Assembly (NCBI GenBank): GCA_025935195.1
Contig: JAICVS010000034.1
Coordinates: 1 to 34,205 of the forward strand
Source: Ktedonobacterales bacterium
GTDB lineage: Bacteria > Chloroflexota > Ktedonobacteria > Ktedonobacterales > JADMIN01
Direction of reading: 5' to 3'
DNA: 34,205 bases
The notes beneath the pieces are model-generated. The model was given only the letters and a program-made list of their open reading frames with translations, ran no database searches and was not told the DNA's origin. Shown in pieces: positions 1-7,965 of this stretch (position 1 is the first letter of the stretch; each line of letters opens with the position of its first letter). The position numbers were made by a program, and so were the translations under genes.

Positions 1-24
1 ATACATACGGACCCATCGCCGCCT

Positions 25-91
25 CGCTCCAGTCCGCGACGGCGGACTGGAGCGGCCACCGGCCCCCAGGCGCGGTTGCAACCGCCGGCTG
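25..91. repeat. Dispersed double-hairpin repeat, copy 1
   Basis: A perfect 13-bp stem with a GACG loop (25-54) is followed after about 10 bases by a 28-bp block (64-91) centred on the palindrome GCGGTTGCAACCGC. The 28-bp block recurs at 9843-9870 with 26 of 28 positions identical, again just after a hairpin. The two-hairpin layout resembles a REP/BIME-like intergenic element. No coding potential is seen across it. Confidence 0.7.
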
Positions 92-205
92 GCTGGCCTG
101 TGCGGGCAGCGTATCCGTCGTACATCGTCAAACCGCATCAATCGCCGGCCCGTGCGGCAGTATGCGTGAGGGTAGGCGAGTGAGGGCAAGAGCAGGGGGT
201 GTGGC

Positions 206-343
206 ATGGTTGGGCTGATCGGATTGCTGGTGGCGTTCCTCTGCATCGGCCTCGTCTCGCGGCGCTTCGGCCCGCGCACACGCATGGCGCTGATCGGCGC
301 GGCCTGCGCCGCCACCCTCTATCTCTACTTCTTTGGTAGCTGA
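206..343 (+). CDS. Small two-span membrane protein (45 aa), unknown function
   Basis: ATG at 206 is preceded by an AGGGGG Shine-Dalgarno sequence six to seven bases upstream and opens a 45-codon frame ending at TGA 341-343. The product has two hydrophobic stretches (about residues 2-17 and 27-43) separated by a basic turn (SRRFGPRTR), so it is predicted to be a two-pass inner membrane peptide. Its stop lies seven bases before the ATG of the O-antigen ligase gene, which suggests co-translation with the polysaccharide operon. I do not recognise a family. It could be an accessory peptide of the ligase or a chance frame; the good RBS and tight spacing favour a real gene. Confidence 0.5.
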   Translation: MVGLIGLLVAFLCIGLVSRRFGPRTRMALIGAACAATLYLYFFGS

Positions 344-350
344 GGCGAAC

Positions 351-1946
351 ATGAGCGTGCTGCTGTCCGACCCGCGCATCCCCCCCGATGCGCCCGATAC
401 CCTAATCGAAGCCGAGTCCCCGCGCTCGCTGCTCGCGCGGCGGCGGCGTGGCGACTGGCTGCTCTTCGCCGCGATCTGCATCACGATGGTGCTGGCGGTG
501 CCGCCGCTGATGTGGCTGGGTACGACGAACGGCTTCGGGCTGGTGATCGGCGTCGCCGTTTCGCTCGCTGCGGCACTGGCGGTGGTGCGCAAGCCGGAGA
601 TCGGCCTGTTCCTTGTGCTGGCCTGCGTCGTACTCGTCGAGGAGAACCCGCTCACCATCCCCGACGGCACCGACCGGCTCAACATCTTCTACTGGCCGGA
701 GCGCATCGCCGGCCTGCCGGAGCGGCCAATCGGCTTCCTCTTCCTCTTCATCCTCTTCATGTTCGCCAGCCAGCGCTTCGTGCGCTGGCAGCGCGCGCTG
801 CGCGGCGGCGAGCTGCTGGCGCCGCTGCTGCTCTTCCTCGCCGCCGTGCTGATCGGCGTCGTGCATGGCATCACGAGCGGCGGCGACTTCAAGATCATCG
901 TGCTGGAGATTCGACCGTTCTGGTATCTCTTCGTGGGCTACCTGCTTGCCTACAACACCGTGACACGCCGCGAACACGTCTCCGCCTTCATCTGGATCGT
1001 CATCCTGGGCGCGGGCGTCAAAGCCCTGCAAGGCACCTACATCACCTTCGTCGTGCTGCATGGCGATCTCGCCGGCTACAACGAGATCATGTCCCACGAG
1101 GAGTCGTTCTTCTGGGTGGCGCTGCTGCTGCTGATCTTCCTCTTCGCGCTGCACCACCGCCAGCGCGGCCAGCTCATCGCGGCGCTGGCGCTCGTGCCCT
1201 TCACCGGCATCTCACTGGTGGCGAACAACCGCCGCGCCGACTACGTCGCGTTGCTGGTGGCGATCCTCGTCGCCTGGGTGCTGCTGATCGCCATCCGCCC
1301 GGGCCGGCGCGCCGGGCTGGTGACTGGGCTGGTAATCTGCCTGCTGTTGGGGACGGCCTACGTCGCGGCCTTCTCGCATTCGGGCGGCGCCTTCGCGCAG
1401 CCGGCGCGCGCCGTCATCTCCACCATCCACCCCGACACCTCGGACGCGCGCGACTACAGCTCCAACCTGTACCGCCAGATCGAGAACGCCGACCTCAAAT
1501 TCACCATCAAGCAAAGCCCCATCATCGGCTACGGCTTCGGCAAGCCCTTCCTGCAGCCGGTGCTGCTGCCCAATATCCTGGACCTAGACCCGTACTACTT
1601 GTTCGTGCCGCACAACACCATCTACTGGGTCTGGATGCGCCTCGGCCTCGTCGGCTTCCTGGCGCTCTGGTACATCTTCGGCGGCATCATTGTGCGCGGC
1701 TGCCAGATCGCGCGCCGCCTGCGTGACCCCTATTTGCAGCTCGTCGCCGTCTACGTCGTCGCCGTCACTTTCATGGAGGTCATCCTCGCCTACGCCGACT
1801 ATCAACTCTTCTTCTACCGCAATGTGATCTATCTCGGTCTGCTCTGCGGGCTGCTGCTCAATCTCCCCAAGCTCGACCGTGCCGACCGGGAAGACGCCGA
1901 GAAAGACGCCGAGAAAGACGCTGAGAAGGAGTTGCCCGCCCTATGA
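351..1946 (+). CDS. O-antigen ligase / polysaccharide polymerase family membrane protein
   Basis: This multi-pass membrane protein of 531 residues is predicted to join or polymerise lipid-linked glycan units at the outer face of the membrane. Many hydrophobic segments run through the chain. The Wzy_C-type features are a central segment with NNRRADYVALL, a large extracytoplasmic loop containing IGYGFGKPF, and the VPHNTIYWVWMRLGLVGF segment near the C-terminus, where HN and the following glycines are typical of O-antigen ligase/polymerase proteins. The ATG at 351 is preferred over the TTG at 333 because GAGGCG lies just upstream and it clears the preceding small gene. The stop overlaps the next start (ATGA, 1943-1946), so it is co-translated with the GT4 gene. 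The C-terminal tail carries a charged EKDA repeat. Whether it ligates or polymerises cannot be decided from sequence. Confidence 0.85.
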   Translation: MSVLLSDPRIPPDAPDTLIEAESPRSLLARRRRGDWLLFAAICITMVLAVPPLMWLGTTNGFGLVIGVAVSLAAALAVVRKPEIGLFLVLACVVLVEENPLTIPDGTDRLNIFYWPERIAGLPERPIGFLFLFILFMFASQRFVRWQRALRGGELLAPLLLFLAAVLIGVVHGITSGGDFKIIVLEIRPFWYLFVGYLLAYNTVTRREHVSAFIWIVILGAGVKALQGTYITFVVLHGDLAGYNEIMSHEESFFWVALLLLIFLFALHHRQRGQLIAALALVPFTGISLVANNRRADYVALLVAILVAWVLLIAIRPGRRAGLVTGLVICLLLGTAYVAAFSHSGGAFAQPARAVISTIHPDTSDARDYSSNLYRQIENADLKFTIKQSPIIGYGFGKPFLQPVLLPNILDLDPYYLFVPHNTIYWVWMRLGLVGFLALWYIFGGIIVRGCQIARRLRDPYLQLVAVYVVAVTFMEVILAYADYQLFFYRNVIYLGLLCGLLLNLPKLDRADREDAEKDAEKDAEKELPAL

Positions 1947-3217
1947 AACTGCTCGTCGTCACGCACAACCTGCCGCTGCCACGCTGGGGCGCCGGCACGC
2001 GCAACTATCACCTGCTCAATGCGCTGGCGCGCATGCACGAGGTCTCGCTCTTCGCCACGGTGGATCGCCTGCCCGATCCCGACGATGTTGCGCTGCTGCG
2101 CACCGCCGCGCGCGACATCTTCACCTGCGTGCTGCCCGCCGGCCGCAACAAGCGCGTGCGCCAGATCGGCGCGCTGCTACGCGGCCGCTCGTACGAGCTG
2201 ACGACCTACGCGCCGCGCTACGTGCGCACCGCCTTCGCCCAGGTCGTGCGCAAGGGCCGCTTCGACGCCGTGCTGTTCGAGAGCGCCGTGGTAGCGGGCC
2301 ACGATCTCCCACCCGGCGTGCTGCGCATCGTGGATGAGCACAACGTCGAGCACGAGGTGCTGCGGCGCACCTCCCAGAGCGACGTGGGGCAGCTACGCCG
2401 GCTCTACAATCGCCTCGAATACCTCAACCTGCGCGCGGGCGAGCTCGCCCGCTGCGCCCGCGCCGACCTGATCCTGGCGACGAGCGACCGCGACGCGGAC
2501 ACGCTGCGCGCGCTGCTGCCGGGGCGTCCCGTCCGCGTCGTGCCGAACGGCGTGGACACCACCGTGTTCGGCGCGCGGTGCGCCGGGCCGGAGGCGACAG
2601 AGGAAGAGGCGCCCGGCCGCGTTGTCTTCACCGGCACGCTCGGCTACTACCCCAACGTACAGGCGGTATTGACCTTCGCCGCGCACTGCTGGCCGCGCAT
2701 CCGCGCCGCCGTGCCGGGCGCGACCTGGCGGATCGTCGGCAGCTACCCGCCGCCGGAGGTGCTGCGGCTGGGCGAGCTGCCAGGAGTCACGGTCACAGGC
2801 GCGGTGCCGGCGGTGCAACCCTATCTGGCGTCCGCCGCGGTCGCCATCGCGCCGCTGCTCGTCGGCGGTGGCACCCGCCTCAAAATCCTCGAAGCCTTCG
2901 CCATGGGCCGCGCGGTGGTTACAACCAGCGTCGGCTGCGAGGGGCTGGCCGTAGAGGACGGGCGGCACCTGCTCGTCGCCGATGATTCCGCCACCTTCGC
3001 GGACGCCGTGATCACGCTGCTCGGCGACGCGGACCGGCGCGCGGCGCTGGGCGCGGCGGGGCGCGCGCTGGTGGAGGATCGCTACACCTGGGAACGCTGC
3101 GGCGCGACGCTGCTGCGCGCGCTCGACACACTAGATAGTCTCTACAGTCTGGACACGAGAAAGGAAGTGACCGATGGCGCTCACGCAGGCGCTCCGCTGG
3201 CTGCTACTCGCCGTTGA
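1943..3217 (+). CDS. GT4-family glycosyltransferase
   Basis: This 424-residue cytosolic GT-B fold enzyme is predicted to transfer a sugar from a nucleotide donor during surface glycan assembly. The N-terminal acceptor domain begins with VVTHNLPLPRWGAGTRNYHLLNAL (the usual Gly-rich acceptor loop). NGVD stands at about 202-205 and the donor domain starts at GTLGYYPNVQAV (about 231). The donor-binding EX7E-like region is GGGTRLKILEAFAMG followed by GCEGL (Glu 317 and Glu 333). It resembles the PEP-CTERM/exosortase-associated sugar transferase subgroup of GT4, but no exosortase is present. Its ATG overlaps the stop of the ligase gene. Its own 3' end overlaps the next gene by 44 bases, which is unusually long. 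Substrates are unknown. Confidence 0.88.
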   Translation: MKLLVVTHNLPLPRWGAGTRNYHLLNALARMHEVSLFATVDRLPDPDDVALLRTAARDIFTCVLPAGRNKRVRQIGALLRGRSYELTTYAPRYVRTAFAQVVRKGRFDAVLFESAVVAGHDLPPGVLRIVDEHNVEHEVLRRTSQSDVGQLRRLYNRLEYLNLRAGELARCARADLILATSDRDADTLRALLPGRPVRVVPNGVDTTVFGARCAGPEATEEEAPGRVVFTGTLGYYPNVQAVLTFAAHCWPRIRAAVPGATWRIVGSYPPPEVLRLGELPGVTVTGAVPAVQPYLASAAVAIAPLLVGGGTRLKILEAFAMGRAVVTTSVGCEGLAVEDGRHLLVADDSATFADAVITLLGDADRRAALGAAGRALVEDRYTWERCGATLLRALDTLDSLYSLDTRKEVTDGAHAGAPLAATRR

Positions 3218-4409
3218 GATCGCGCTGGCCGTGCCAGTAGCCTATCTCGTCGTCGTCACACTCTCGGCGCTGCGGGCGGCCCGCCGCCGCGCCCGCATGC
3301 CGCCCGCCGCCGCTGATCCGCTCGCCGCTGCCGATCCCGTGTGCCTACCGCGCATCGCCGTGCTGGTGCCGGCGCACGACGAGGAGCTATTGATCGGCCG
3401 CCTCTTAGACAGCCTCGCCCGGCTCACCTACCCGCACGCGCGCCACGCCGTCTACGTCGTCGCGGACAACTGCTCCGACCGCACCGCCGCGATCGTCCGC
3501 GCCACCGGCTGGGCCCACGTCTACGAGCGCCACGACACCGCGCGGCGCGGCAAGGGCTACGCGCTGCAAGACCTTTTCAGCCAGTTGGAGACGGCAGGGA
3601 GCGTCTACGACGCCTACGTCATTGTGGATGCGGACGCGGTGGTGGACGCGCGCTACCTCGATCACCTGGCGGCGGCCATCCTGCGCGGCGCGCGCGCGCT
3701 GCAAGGCCAGAACACCGTACTGAACACTCTCGACACACCCAGCACGGTGCTGCGCTGGCTCGCGCTGACACTGATGAACCACGTGCGGCCGCTGGGGCGC
3801 AACGGCCTGGGCGCATCCGCCACGCTGACCGGCAACGGCATGTGCCTGACGCGCGACCTGCTGCGGGCGCATCCCTGGCAGGCTCATGGCGCCACCGAAG
3901 ACTATCAATACTATCTGTCGCTGGTGACGGCGGGCGAGCGCGTGTGTTACGTCCCCGAAGCCGTAGTGCGCTCCGAGATGCCGGCCACCTTCGCGCAGAT
4001 GCGCACGCAAGACGTGCGCTGGGAGTCCCAGGCGCCGGAGCAGCGCCGTGCGGGCGCCGCCTGGGCGCTGCTCGCGGGCGCGCTGCGCGGGCGCGATCCG
4101 GTGCGCTTCGACGCGCTCTTGGAGCTGATCGCGCCGCCGCTCTCGCCGCTGCTGGCGGCCGTGCTCGCCTGCGCCGTCGCCGGCGCCCTGCTGCAATCGC
4201 CGCTCGCCTTCGTCGGTGGCGCGCTGCTCTCTTTGGGCGTGGCCTGCTACGTCGGCTCCGCGCTGTACCTGCTGCGCCCCCCGCCCGCCGCCTACCGCGC
4301 ACTGCTGCACGCCCCGCGCTTCATCGCCTGGAAGCTGTGGGTGCTGCTCGCCCTGCGCCGCAAGCACAGCCGCTCCGGCGCCTGGGTGCGCACCACCCGC
4401 GTCGCCTAA
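3174..4409 (+). CDS. Membrane-anchored GT2 glycosyltransferase
   Basis: The product is a 411-residue processive-type family 2 glycosyltransferase. One hydrophobic N-terminal segment (about 8-30) precedes the GT-A domain: VLVPAHDEE (63-71), DNCSD (98-102), the metal/nucleotide DAD (152-154), TED (241-243, catalytic base region) and QDVRW (279-283), which matches the QxxRW signature of cellulose/hyaluronan-synthase-like enzymes. Further hydrophobic spans at about 308-365 complete a membrane-embedded enzyme. The ATG at 3174 has GGAAG upstream and starts inside the preceding gene in another frame. Presence of TED and QxxRW suggests polymer synthesis rather than single sugar transfer, but this is inference. 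A stem-loop repeat follows the stop. Confidence 0.87.
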   Translation: MALTQALRWLLLAVEIALAVPVAYLVVVTLSALRAARRRARMPPAAADPLAAADPVCLPRIAVLVPAHDEELLIGRLLDSLARLTYPHARHAVYVVADNCSDRTAAIVRATGWAHVYERHDTARRGKGYALQDLFSQLETAGSVYDAYVIVDADAVVDARYLDHLAAAILRGARALQGQNTVLNTLDTPSTVLRWLALTLMNHVRPLGRNGLGASATLTGNGMCLTRDLLRAHPWQAHGATEDYQYYLSLVTAGERVCYVPEAVVRSEMPATFAQMRTQDVRWESQAPEQRRAGAAWALLAGALRGRDPVRFDALLELIAPPLSPLLAAVLACAVAGALLQSPLAFVGGALLSLGVACYVGSALYLLRPPPAAYRALLHAPRFIAWKLWVLLALRRKHSRSGAWVRTTRVA

Positions 4410-4420
4410 ACGGGATGTGG

Positions 4421-4461
4421 CTCCCCCTCGCCGCGCACGGAGAGGGGGTCGGGGGGTGAGG
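4421..4461. repeat. CCCCCTC/GAGGGGG dispersed repeat, copy 1
   Basis: A 41-base intergenic element with arms CCCCCTC (4423-4429) and GAGGGGG (4442-4448), followed by a G-run. Nearly the same string recurs at 14410-14451, also directly after an operon end. It can form a hairpin and may act as a transcription end or processing site, but no U-tract follows. Confidence 0.65.
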
Positions 4462-4489
4462 ACTCTCCGCCGCGTCCGATCAGGGATTA

Positions 4490-4506
4490 CCCCGGCATTC
4501 ATGCCG
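4490..4506. repeat. CCCCGGCATTCATGCCG palindromic repeat, copy 1
   Basis: These 17 bases are found again, in inverted orientation, inside the hairpin at 5833-5854. The two copies bracket the GT4 gene 4534-5796. This copy stops 15 bases before the ribosome binding site of that gene. Confidence 0.65.
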
Positions 4507-4533
4507 CGGCGCCTATCTATGGAGGTTCCCCAC

Positions 4534-5796
4534 ATGCCCGCTCGCGTCGCCATGATCACCTATGACTTCTACCCCTTCGACGTGCGCGTGCGCCGGCTGG
4601 CCGAAGCCGCGGCCGACGGCGGCAGCGAGGTGGACGTCATCTGTCTCCAGCAGGAAGGCGAACCGCCCTATGAGATCTGCAACGGCGTCCGCGCCTTCCG
4701 GCTGCCGGTCGGGCGCGGCTTCGGCCGCTCGCTGCCCTTGACCGTGTCGAGCTGGCTGCGTTTCCTGGCGCTGGCTGGCGTCAAAGTGGCACGGCTGCAC
4801 CGCCAGCAGCCTTACGACGTGATCCACGTCCACAACATGCCGGACTTCCTGGTCTTCGCCGCCCTCGTGCCGAAGCTGTCCGGCGCCAAGGTGATCCTGG
4901 ACGTGCAGGACACCAGCCCCGAATTGATGGCCGCGAAGGCGCGGGGCCGCCGCGCCCGCGCCGTCTTGCGCCGGCTGGCCGCCGCGCAGGAGCGTGTCTC
5001 GGCGGCCTTCGTGGATCACGTCGTCACCGTCGGCTGGCCGTTCGAGAAGCTGCTCTTGCAACGCGGCATCCGGCCGCAAAAGCTCTCCATCCTGCTCAAC
5101 AGCGCCGACCCCAAGATCTTCCCAGAGGCGCGGCGCTCCGCGGCGCCCAACGCGGCCAGCGACCCCACGCGACCCTTTATCCTCATGTACTGGGGCACCA
5201 TCGCCCCGCGCAACGGCCTAGACACAGCCATCCGCGCGCTGGCGCTGGCGCTGCCCGACGTGCCGAACCTGCGGCTGGACCTGATGGGCCGCGGCGAGCA
5301 CATCCCGGCGCTGCTGCGGCTGGCGGAGGAGCTGGGTGTGCGCGACCGCGTGACACTGCGCCCGCCCTGTCCCGCCGAAGAGATCGTGGATTTCGTCGTG
5401 CATGGCGACGTGGGCATCATCCCGTATCGTGTGGACGGCTTCGAGGAGCTGGTACTGCCGACCAAAGCGTACGAGCTGGCCTGGATGGGCCGGCCCATAC
5501 TCGCGTCCAACACCGTCGGCATCCGCTCCATGTTCCGCGCGGAGTCCATCGCGCTCTGCGAGCCGGAGCATCCCGAGCAATTCGCCGCCGTCGTCGTGGA
5601 CCTCTACCGCCATCCCGAAAAGCGCGACCGAATGGTCGCGAGCGCCGCGCAAGACTACGCCGCCTACCGCTGGGAGCGCATGGCCCAGCGCTACCGCGAC
5701 CTGCTGGCCGCGCTCACCACCCCGCGCCGCGCCGCCACATCCTCCGTGACGAGCGCCGCGCCGTCGCCGCTACGCGACCGGCGTACAGCGCAATAA
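4534..5796 (+). CDS. GT4-family glycosyltransferase
   Basis: A 420-residue GT-B glycosyltransferase predicted to act in the cytosol on a lipid-linked acceptor of the same polysaccharide pathway. The N-terminal part reads ITYDFYPFDVRVRRLAEA, then YDVIHVHNMPDFLVFAA (94-110) and ILDVQDTSPELM (121-132). The C-terminal domain has YWGTIAPRNGLDTAIRAL (near 220) and LPTKAYELAWMGRPIL (near 310), the donor-binding stretch in which the Glu of KAYELAWMG takes the usual EX7E place. The ATG at 4534 is chosen because GGAGG (4521-4525) sits eight bases upstream. The longer frame upstream only reads through repeats. The gene lies 124 bases after the GT2 gene and is flanked by inverted copies of a palindromic repeat, so it may have been acquired or moved as a unit. 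Confidence 0.86.
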   Translation: MPARVAMITYDFYPFDVRVRRLAEAAADGGSEVDVICLQQEGEPPYEICNGVRAFRLPVGRGFGRSLPLTVSSWLRFLALAGVKVARLHRQQPYDVIHVHNMPDFLVFAALVPKLSGAKVILDVQDTSPELMAAKARGRRARAVLRRLAAAQERVSAAFVDHVVTVGWPFEKLLLQRGIRPQKLSILLNSADPKIFPEARRSAAPNAASDPTRPFILMYWGTIAPRNGLDTAIRALALALPDVPNLRLDLMGRGEHIPALLRLAEELGVRDRVTLRPPCPAEEIVDFVVHGDVGIIPYRVDGFEELVLPTKAYELAWMGRPILASNTVGIRSMFRAESIALCEPEHPEQFAAVVVDLYRHPEKRDRMVASAAQDYAAYRWERMAQRYRDLLAALTTPRRAATSSVTSAAPSPLRDRRTAQ

Positions 5797-5832
5797 CACC
5801 TCGTGGCTGTGCAGCGTCCATAACTGAGATTA

Positions 5833-5854
5833 TCCCCGGCATGAATGCCGGGGA
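5833..5854. repeat. Perfect 10-bp hairpin, palindromic repeat copy 2
   Basis: TCCCCGGCAT, loop GA, ATGCCGGGGA: a perfect 10-bp stem 36 bases after the stop of the GT4 gene. Read on the - strand it shares 17 consecutive bases with 4490-4506. It could act as a weak terminator for the polysaccharide operon, but no U-tract follows. Confidence 0.65.
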
Positions 5855-5930
5855 GTCTCGTCGGCAGCCGTGTGGCTGTGTCAGATGGCGGCTTCAACGC
5901 GGCGGGCATGCCCCTGTCGCCGTCCCGCCG

Positions 5931-5936
5931 TACAAT
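5931..5936 (+). promoter_or_regulatory. -10 box of a probable leaderless transcript
   Basis: TACAAT ends seven bases before the ATG at 5943, placing the expected transcription start on or next to the initiation codon. No Shine-Dalgarno sequence is present in front of the ATG. No convincing -35 box is seen. Confidence 0.5.
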
Positions 5937-5942
5937 ACCAGC

Positions 5943-6998
5943 ATGCACCATCCCACACCGCTCGACCCACTCGCCGCCATCCCGTCCGATCCAGCGATCA
6001 CCGCGCTCCCCAAGGCCGACCTCCACCTCCACCAGGAGTGGTCGCCGCGCCTCGACCGCGTGCTCGCGCGCCGCGAGGGCCGGCCAGCCTATGACTGGCG
6101 CGGCTGGGCGGAAAGCCTCATGCGCGAGACGCCGCCCGGCATGCCGCGCCTCGCCCGCCTCTCGCGCGTCTTCCCCGCGCCGCCAGAGGCCGACGCCGAC
6201 CCTGCCAACGTCATCGCCCGCCTCGAAGATCTGCTGGAAGAAGCCGCCGCCGCTGGCGCCGTCTACGTCGAGCCGCGCTTCGGTGGCGCGACCGCTCTGG
6301 AGCATCCCGACTTCATGGCGCTCTTCCGCGAGGCCGAGCGGCGTGTGCGCGCGCGCCACCCAGCCCTGCGCGCCGAGGCGACCTACACGTTGCTGCTGTG
6401 GGACGAACCGGAGCGGCTGGAGCGCATCGTCACCGCCTGTCTGCAAGCGGCACGTGATGGCCTGGCCGGGATCGACCTGCTCTACCAGCCGTACGACACC
6501 GAAGCCGAGTGGGATGCCGCCGCGCGGATTGCTACGCGCGCCGCCGACGCCGGGCTGGGCATCACCGCCCATGCCGGCGAATTCTCCGCCGCCAATATCG
6601 CCGCTGCCGCCCGCCTGCCCGGCCTCACCCGCCTCGGCCACGCCGTCTATGCCGCCAGCGACCCGCGCCTGCTGGACCTGCTCGCCGCGCGCGGCATCAC
6701 CGTCGAGTGTTGCCTCACCTGCAACGTCGTCCTCGGCGCCGTTCCCACCTACGAGGCGCACCCCATCCGCCGCTTCCTCGCGCACGGCATCCCCATCGCC
6801 CTCTGCACCGACAATCCCGTCCAGCTTGGCGCCACCATCGGCCACGAGTACGCCGCCGCGAACGCCCTCGGCTTCCCTCCCGCCCAACTGTTCGCCATCA
6901 CTGCCAACGCCCTTCGCGCTTCCTTCACACCGCCCGCGCGCAAGGCCGCCCTGCTGGCCGCGTTGAATGCGCACGCGCCTGCCGAGGCGGATCGTTAG
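5943..6998 (+). CDS. Adenosine deaminase family amidohydrolase
   Basis: A 351-residue TIM-barrel metal-dependent deaminase of the adenosine/AMP deaminase family, predicted to hydrolyse the amino group of a purine or purine-like substrate in the cytosol. The zinc ligands and catalytic residues are visible: HLH (28, 30), HAGE (His 210, Glu 213), the GH at 232-233 and CTDNP (Asp 290). The family's usual TDD is TDN here, as in many bacterial ADA-like proteins, so the substrate may be adenosine, adenine or an aminodeoxyfutalosine-type nucleoside. Length is normal for the family. The ATG at 5943 starts just before the conserved LPKADLHLH region. It lacks an RBS but follows a -10 box at leaderless distance. 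An upstream in-frame ATG lies in a repeat hairpin and is less likely. Confidence 0.82.
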   Translation: MHHPTPLDPLAAIPSDPAITALPKADLHLHQEWSPRLDRVLARREGRPAYDWRGWAESLMRETPPGMPRLARLSRVFPAPPEADADPANVIARLEDLLEEAAAAGAVYVEPRFGGATALEHPDFMALFREAERRVRARHPALRAEATYTLLLWDEPERLERIVTACLQAARDGLAGIDLLYQPYDTEAEWDAAARIATRAADAGLGITAHAGEFSAANIAAAARLPGLTRLGHAVYAASDPRLLDLLAARGITVECCLTCNVVLGAVPTYEAHPIRRFLAHGIPIALCTDNPVQLGATIGHEYAAANALGFPPAQLFAITANALRASFTPPARKAALLAALNAHAPAEADR

Positions 6999-7119
6999 CC
7001 CAGCGCATGCGATCGCGCAAAGCGGCACGGCCGGGATCGGAGAGGCATTCGTTCCTGCCTCGCCCGTTCTCCGGCCGTTCATCACCGAGAGCATCCGGCG
7101 CACCGCCGCCCGCGTCCGA

Positions 7120-7692
7120 TCAGGCGCCCGTCTTCCCGGCGACCTGTCCCTGCTCCTGCTTCTGCTCTTGATCCGGCTTCTCGACGAACTCGCCCTCGAT
7201 CATGATCTGCACTTCGTCGCTGACGACAAACCTGCCGTCCATCATCGGGATGATCGTCATGCCGAAATCCTTGCGGTTGAACTTGCCCTCGGCGCTATAG
7301 GCGATGCGGTGGCCCATGCGCGGATCGCTTATTTCGCCGTAGCGCACGACGTTCAGCGTCACCGGCCGTGTGGTGCCCTTGATCGTCAGATCGCCGGTCA
7401 TCGTATAGCGATCCTGCCCGGTCGGCGCGATCTTCGTGCTCTTGAACGTGATCGTCGGGTACTTCTCCGCCTCCAGAAAGTTCGACGAGCGCAGATCGTT
7501 GTCGCGCACCTCGTTATGGGTGCGGATGCTTGCCACCTGGATGGTCACGTCCACCGACGAGGCCTCCGGGTGATCGGGATCGATGGTGCCGGTGGCCTTG
7601 ATATCGGCGAAATGGCCGCGCACCGTCATCATCCCAAAGTGCTTGGCGGCGAACTCGACTTGCGTGTGGTAGGGATCAAACACCCAGCTCAT
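7120..7692 (-). CDS. YceI family protein
   Basis: A 190-residue YceI-domain protein, a lipocalin-like beta barrel that in characterised members binds long isoprenoid or other lipophilic molecules. The sequence starts MSWVFDPYHTQVEFAAKHFGM, the typical YceI opening (WxxDxxHSxxxFxxxH). It continues with VTIQVASIRTHNEVRDNDLRS, FLEAEKYPTITFKST and DLTIKGTTRPVTLNV, all hallmark strands. There is no signal peptide from the chosen ATG, so it is probably cytoplasmic, unlike E. coli YceI. The C-terminal tail is Gln/Glu-rich and low complexity. The start at 7692 is supported by GGAGGAG upstream. The longer frame back to 7992 crosses the promoter region and is rejected. It is divergent from tetR, which may control it. 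Confidence 0.88.
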   Translation of the reverse strand: MSWVFDPYHTQVEFAAKHFGMMTVRGHFADIKATGTIDPDHPEASSVDVTIQVASIRTHNEVRDNDLRSSNFLEAEKYPTITFKSTKIAPTGQDRYTMTGDLTIKGTTRPVTLNVVRYGEISDPRMGHRIAYSAEGKFNRKDFGMTIIPMMDGRFVVSDEVQIMIEGEFVEKPDQEQKQEQGQVAGKTGA

Positions 7693-7802
7693 GTGCGGAC
7701 TCCTCCGTGTGGTGCGCGACCGCTCTCCCAGAACGTCGCGCGCTGCTTGACCATCTGCCCCTGCCTCCCGCCGGCGCCTGGCGGAGGGACGTACAAGGAG
7801 AC

Positions 7803-7832
7803 ACTGTACGCGCCATTCGCGCCTGCTATCAA
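7803..7832 (-). promoter_or_regulatory. Candidate yceI promoter
   Basis: On the - strand TTGATA (7827-7832) and TACAGT (7803-7808) are separated by 18 bases, giving a sigma70-like promoter about 105 bases upstream of the yceI start. Confidence 0.4.
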
Positions 7833-7850
7833 CCAACAAGCACGCCGATC

Positions 7851-7865
7851 TGTCGCATAGACAAC
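7851..7865 (-). promoter_or_regulatory. Operator-like motif 1
   Basis: On the - strand the site reads TTGTCTATGCGACA, with the inverted repeat TGTC-N5-GACA. It matches 11 of 14 positions of the site overlapping the tetR promoter and lies about 20 bases upstream of the candidate yceI -35 box. Confidence 0.45.
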
Positions 7866-7929
7866 AGGGCGGAGCGACGTGCTGGATCAGCCGGGCGTCG
7901 CTGCATGGCTTCCAGCGCGATCGTCGCCT

Positions 7930-7965
7930 ACAGACGTTGTCTAACTGACATCTGTCGTTTACAAT
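7930..7965 (+). promoter_or_regulatory. tetR promoter overlapping operator-like motif 2
   Basis: TTGTCT (7937-7942), 17 bases, then TACAAT (7960-7965) forms a good sigma70-type promoter. The -35 box lies within TTGTCTAACTGACA (7937-7950), which shares the TGTC-N5-GACA inverted repeat with the site at 7851-7865. A wider imperfect repeat ACAGACG (7930-7936)/CATCTGT (7949-7955) surrounds it. A repressor bound here would block its own gene, which fits TetR autoregulation. Confidence 0.5.
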
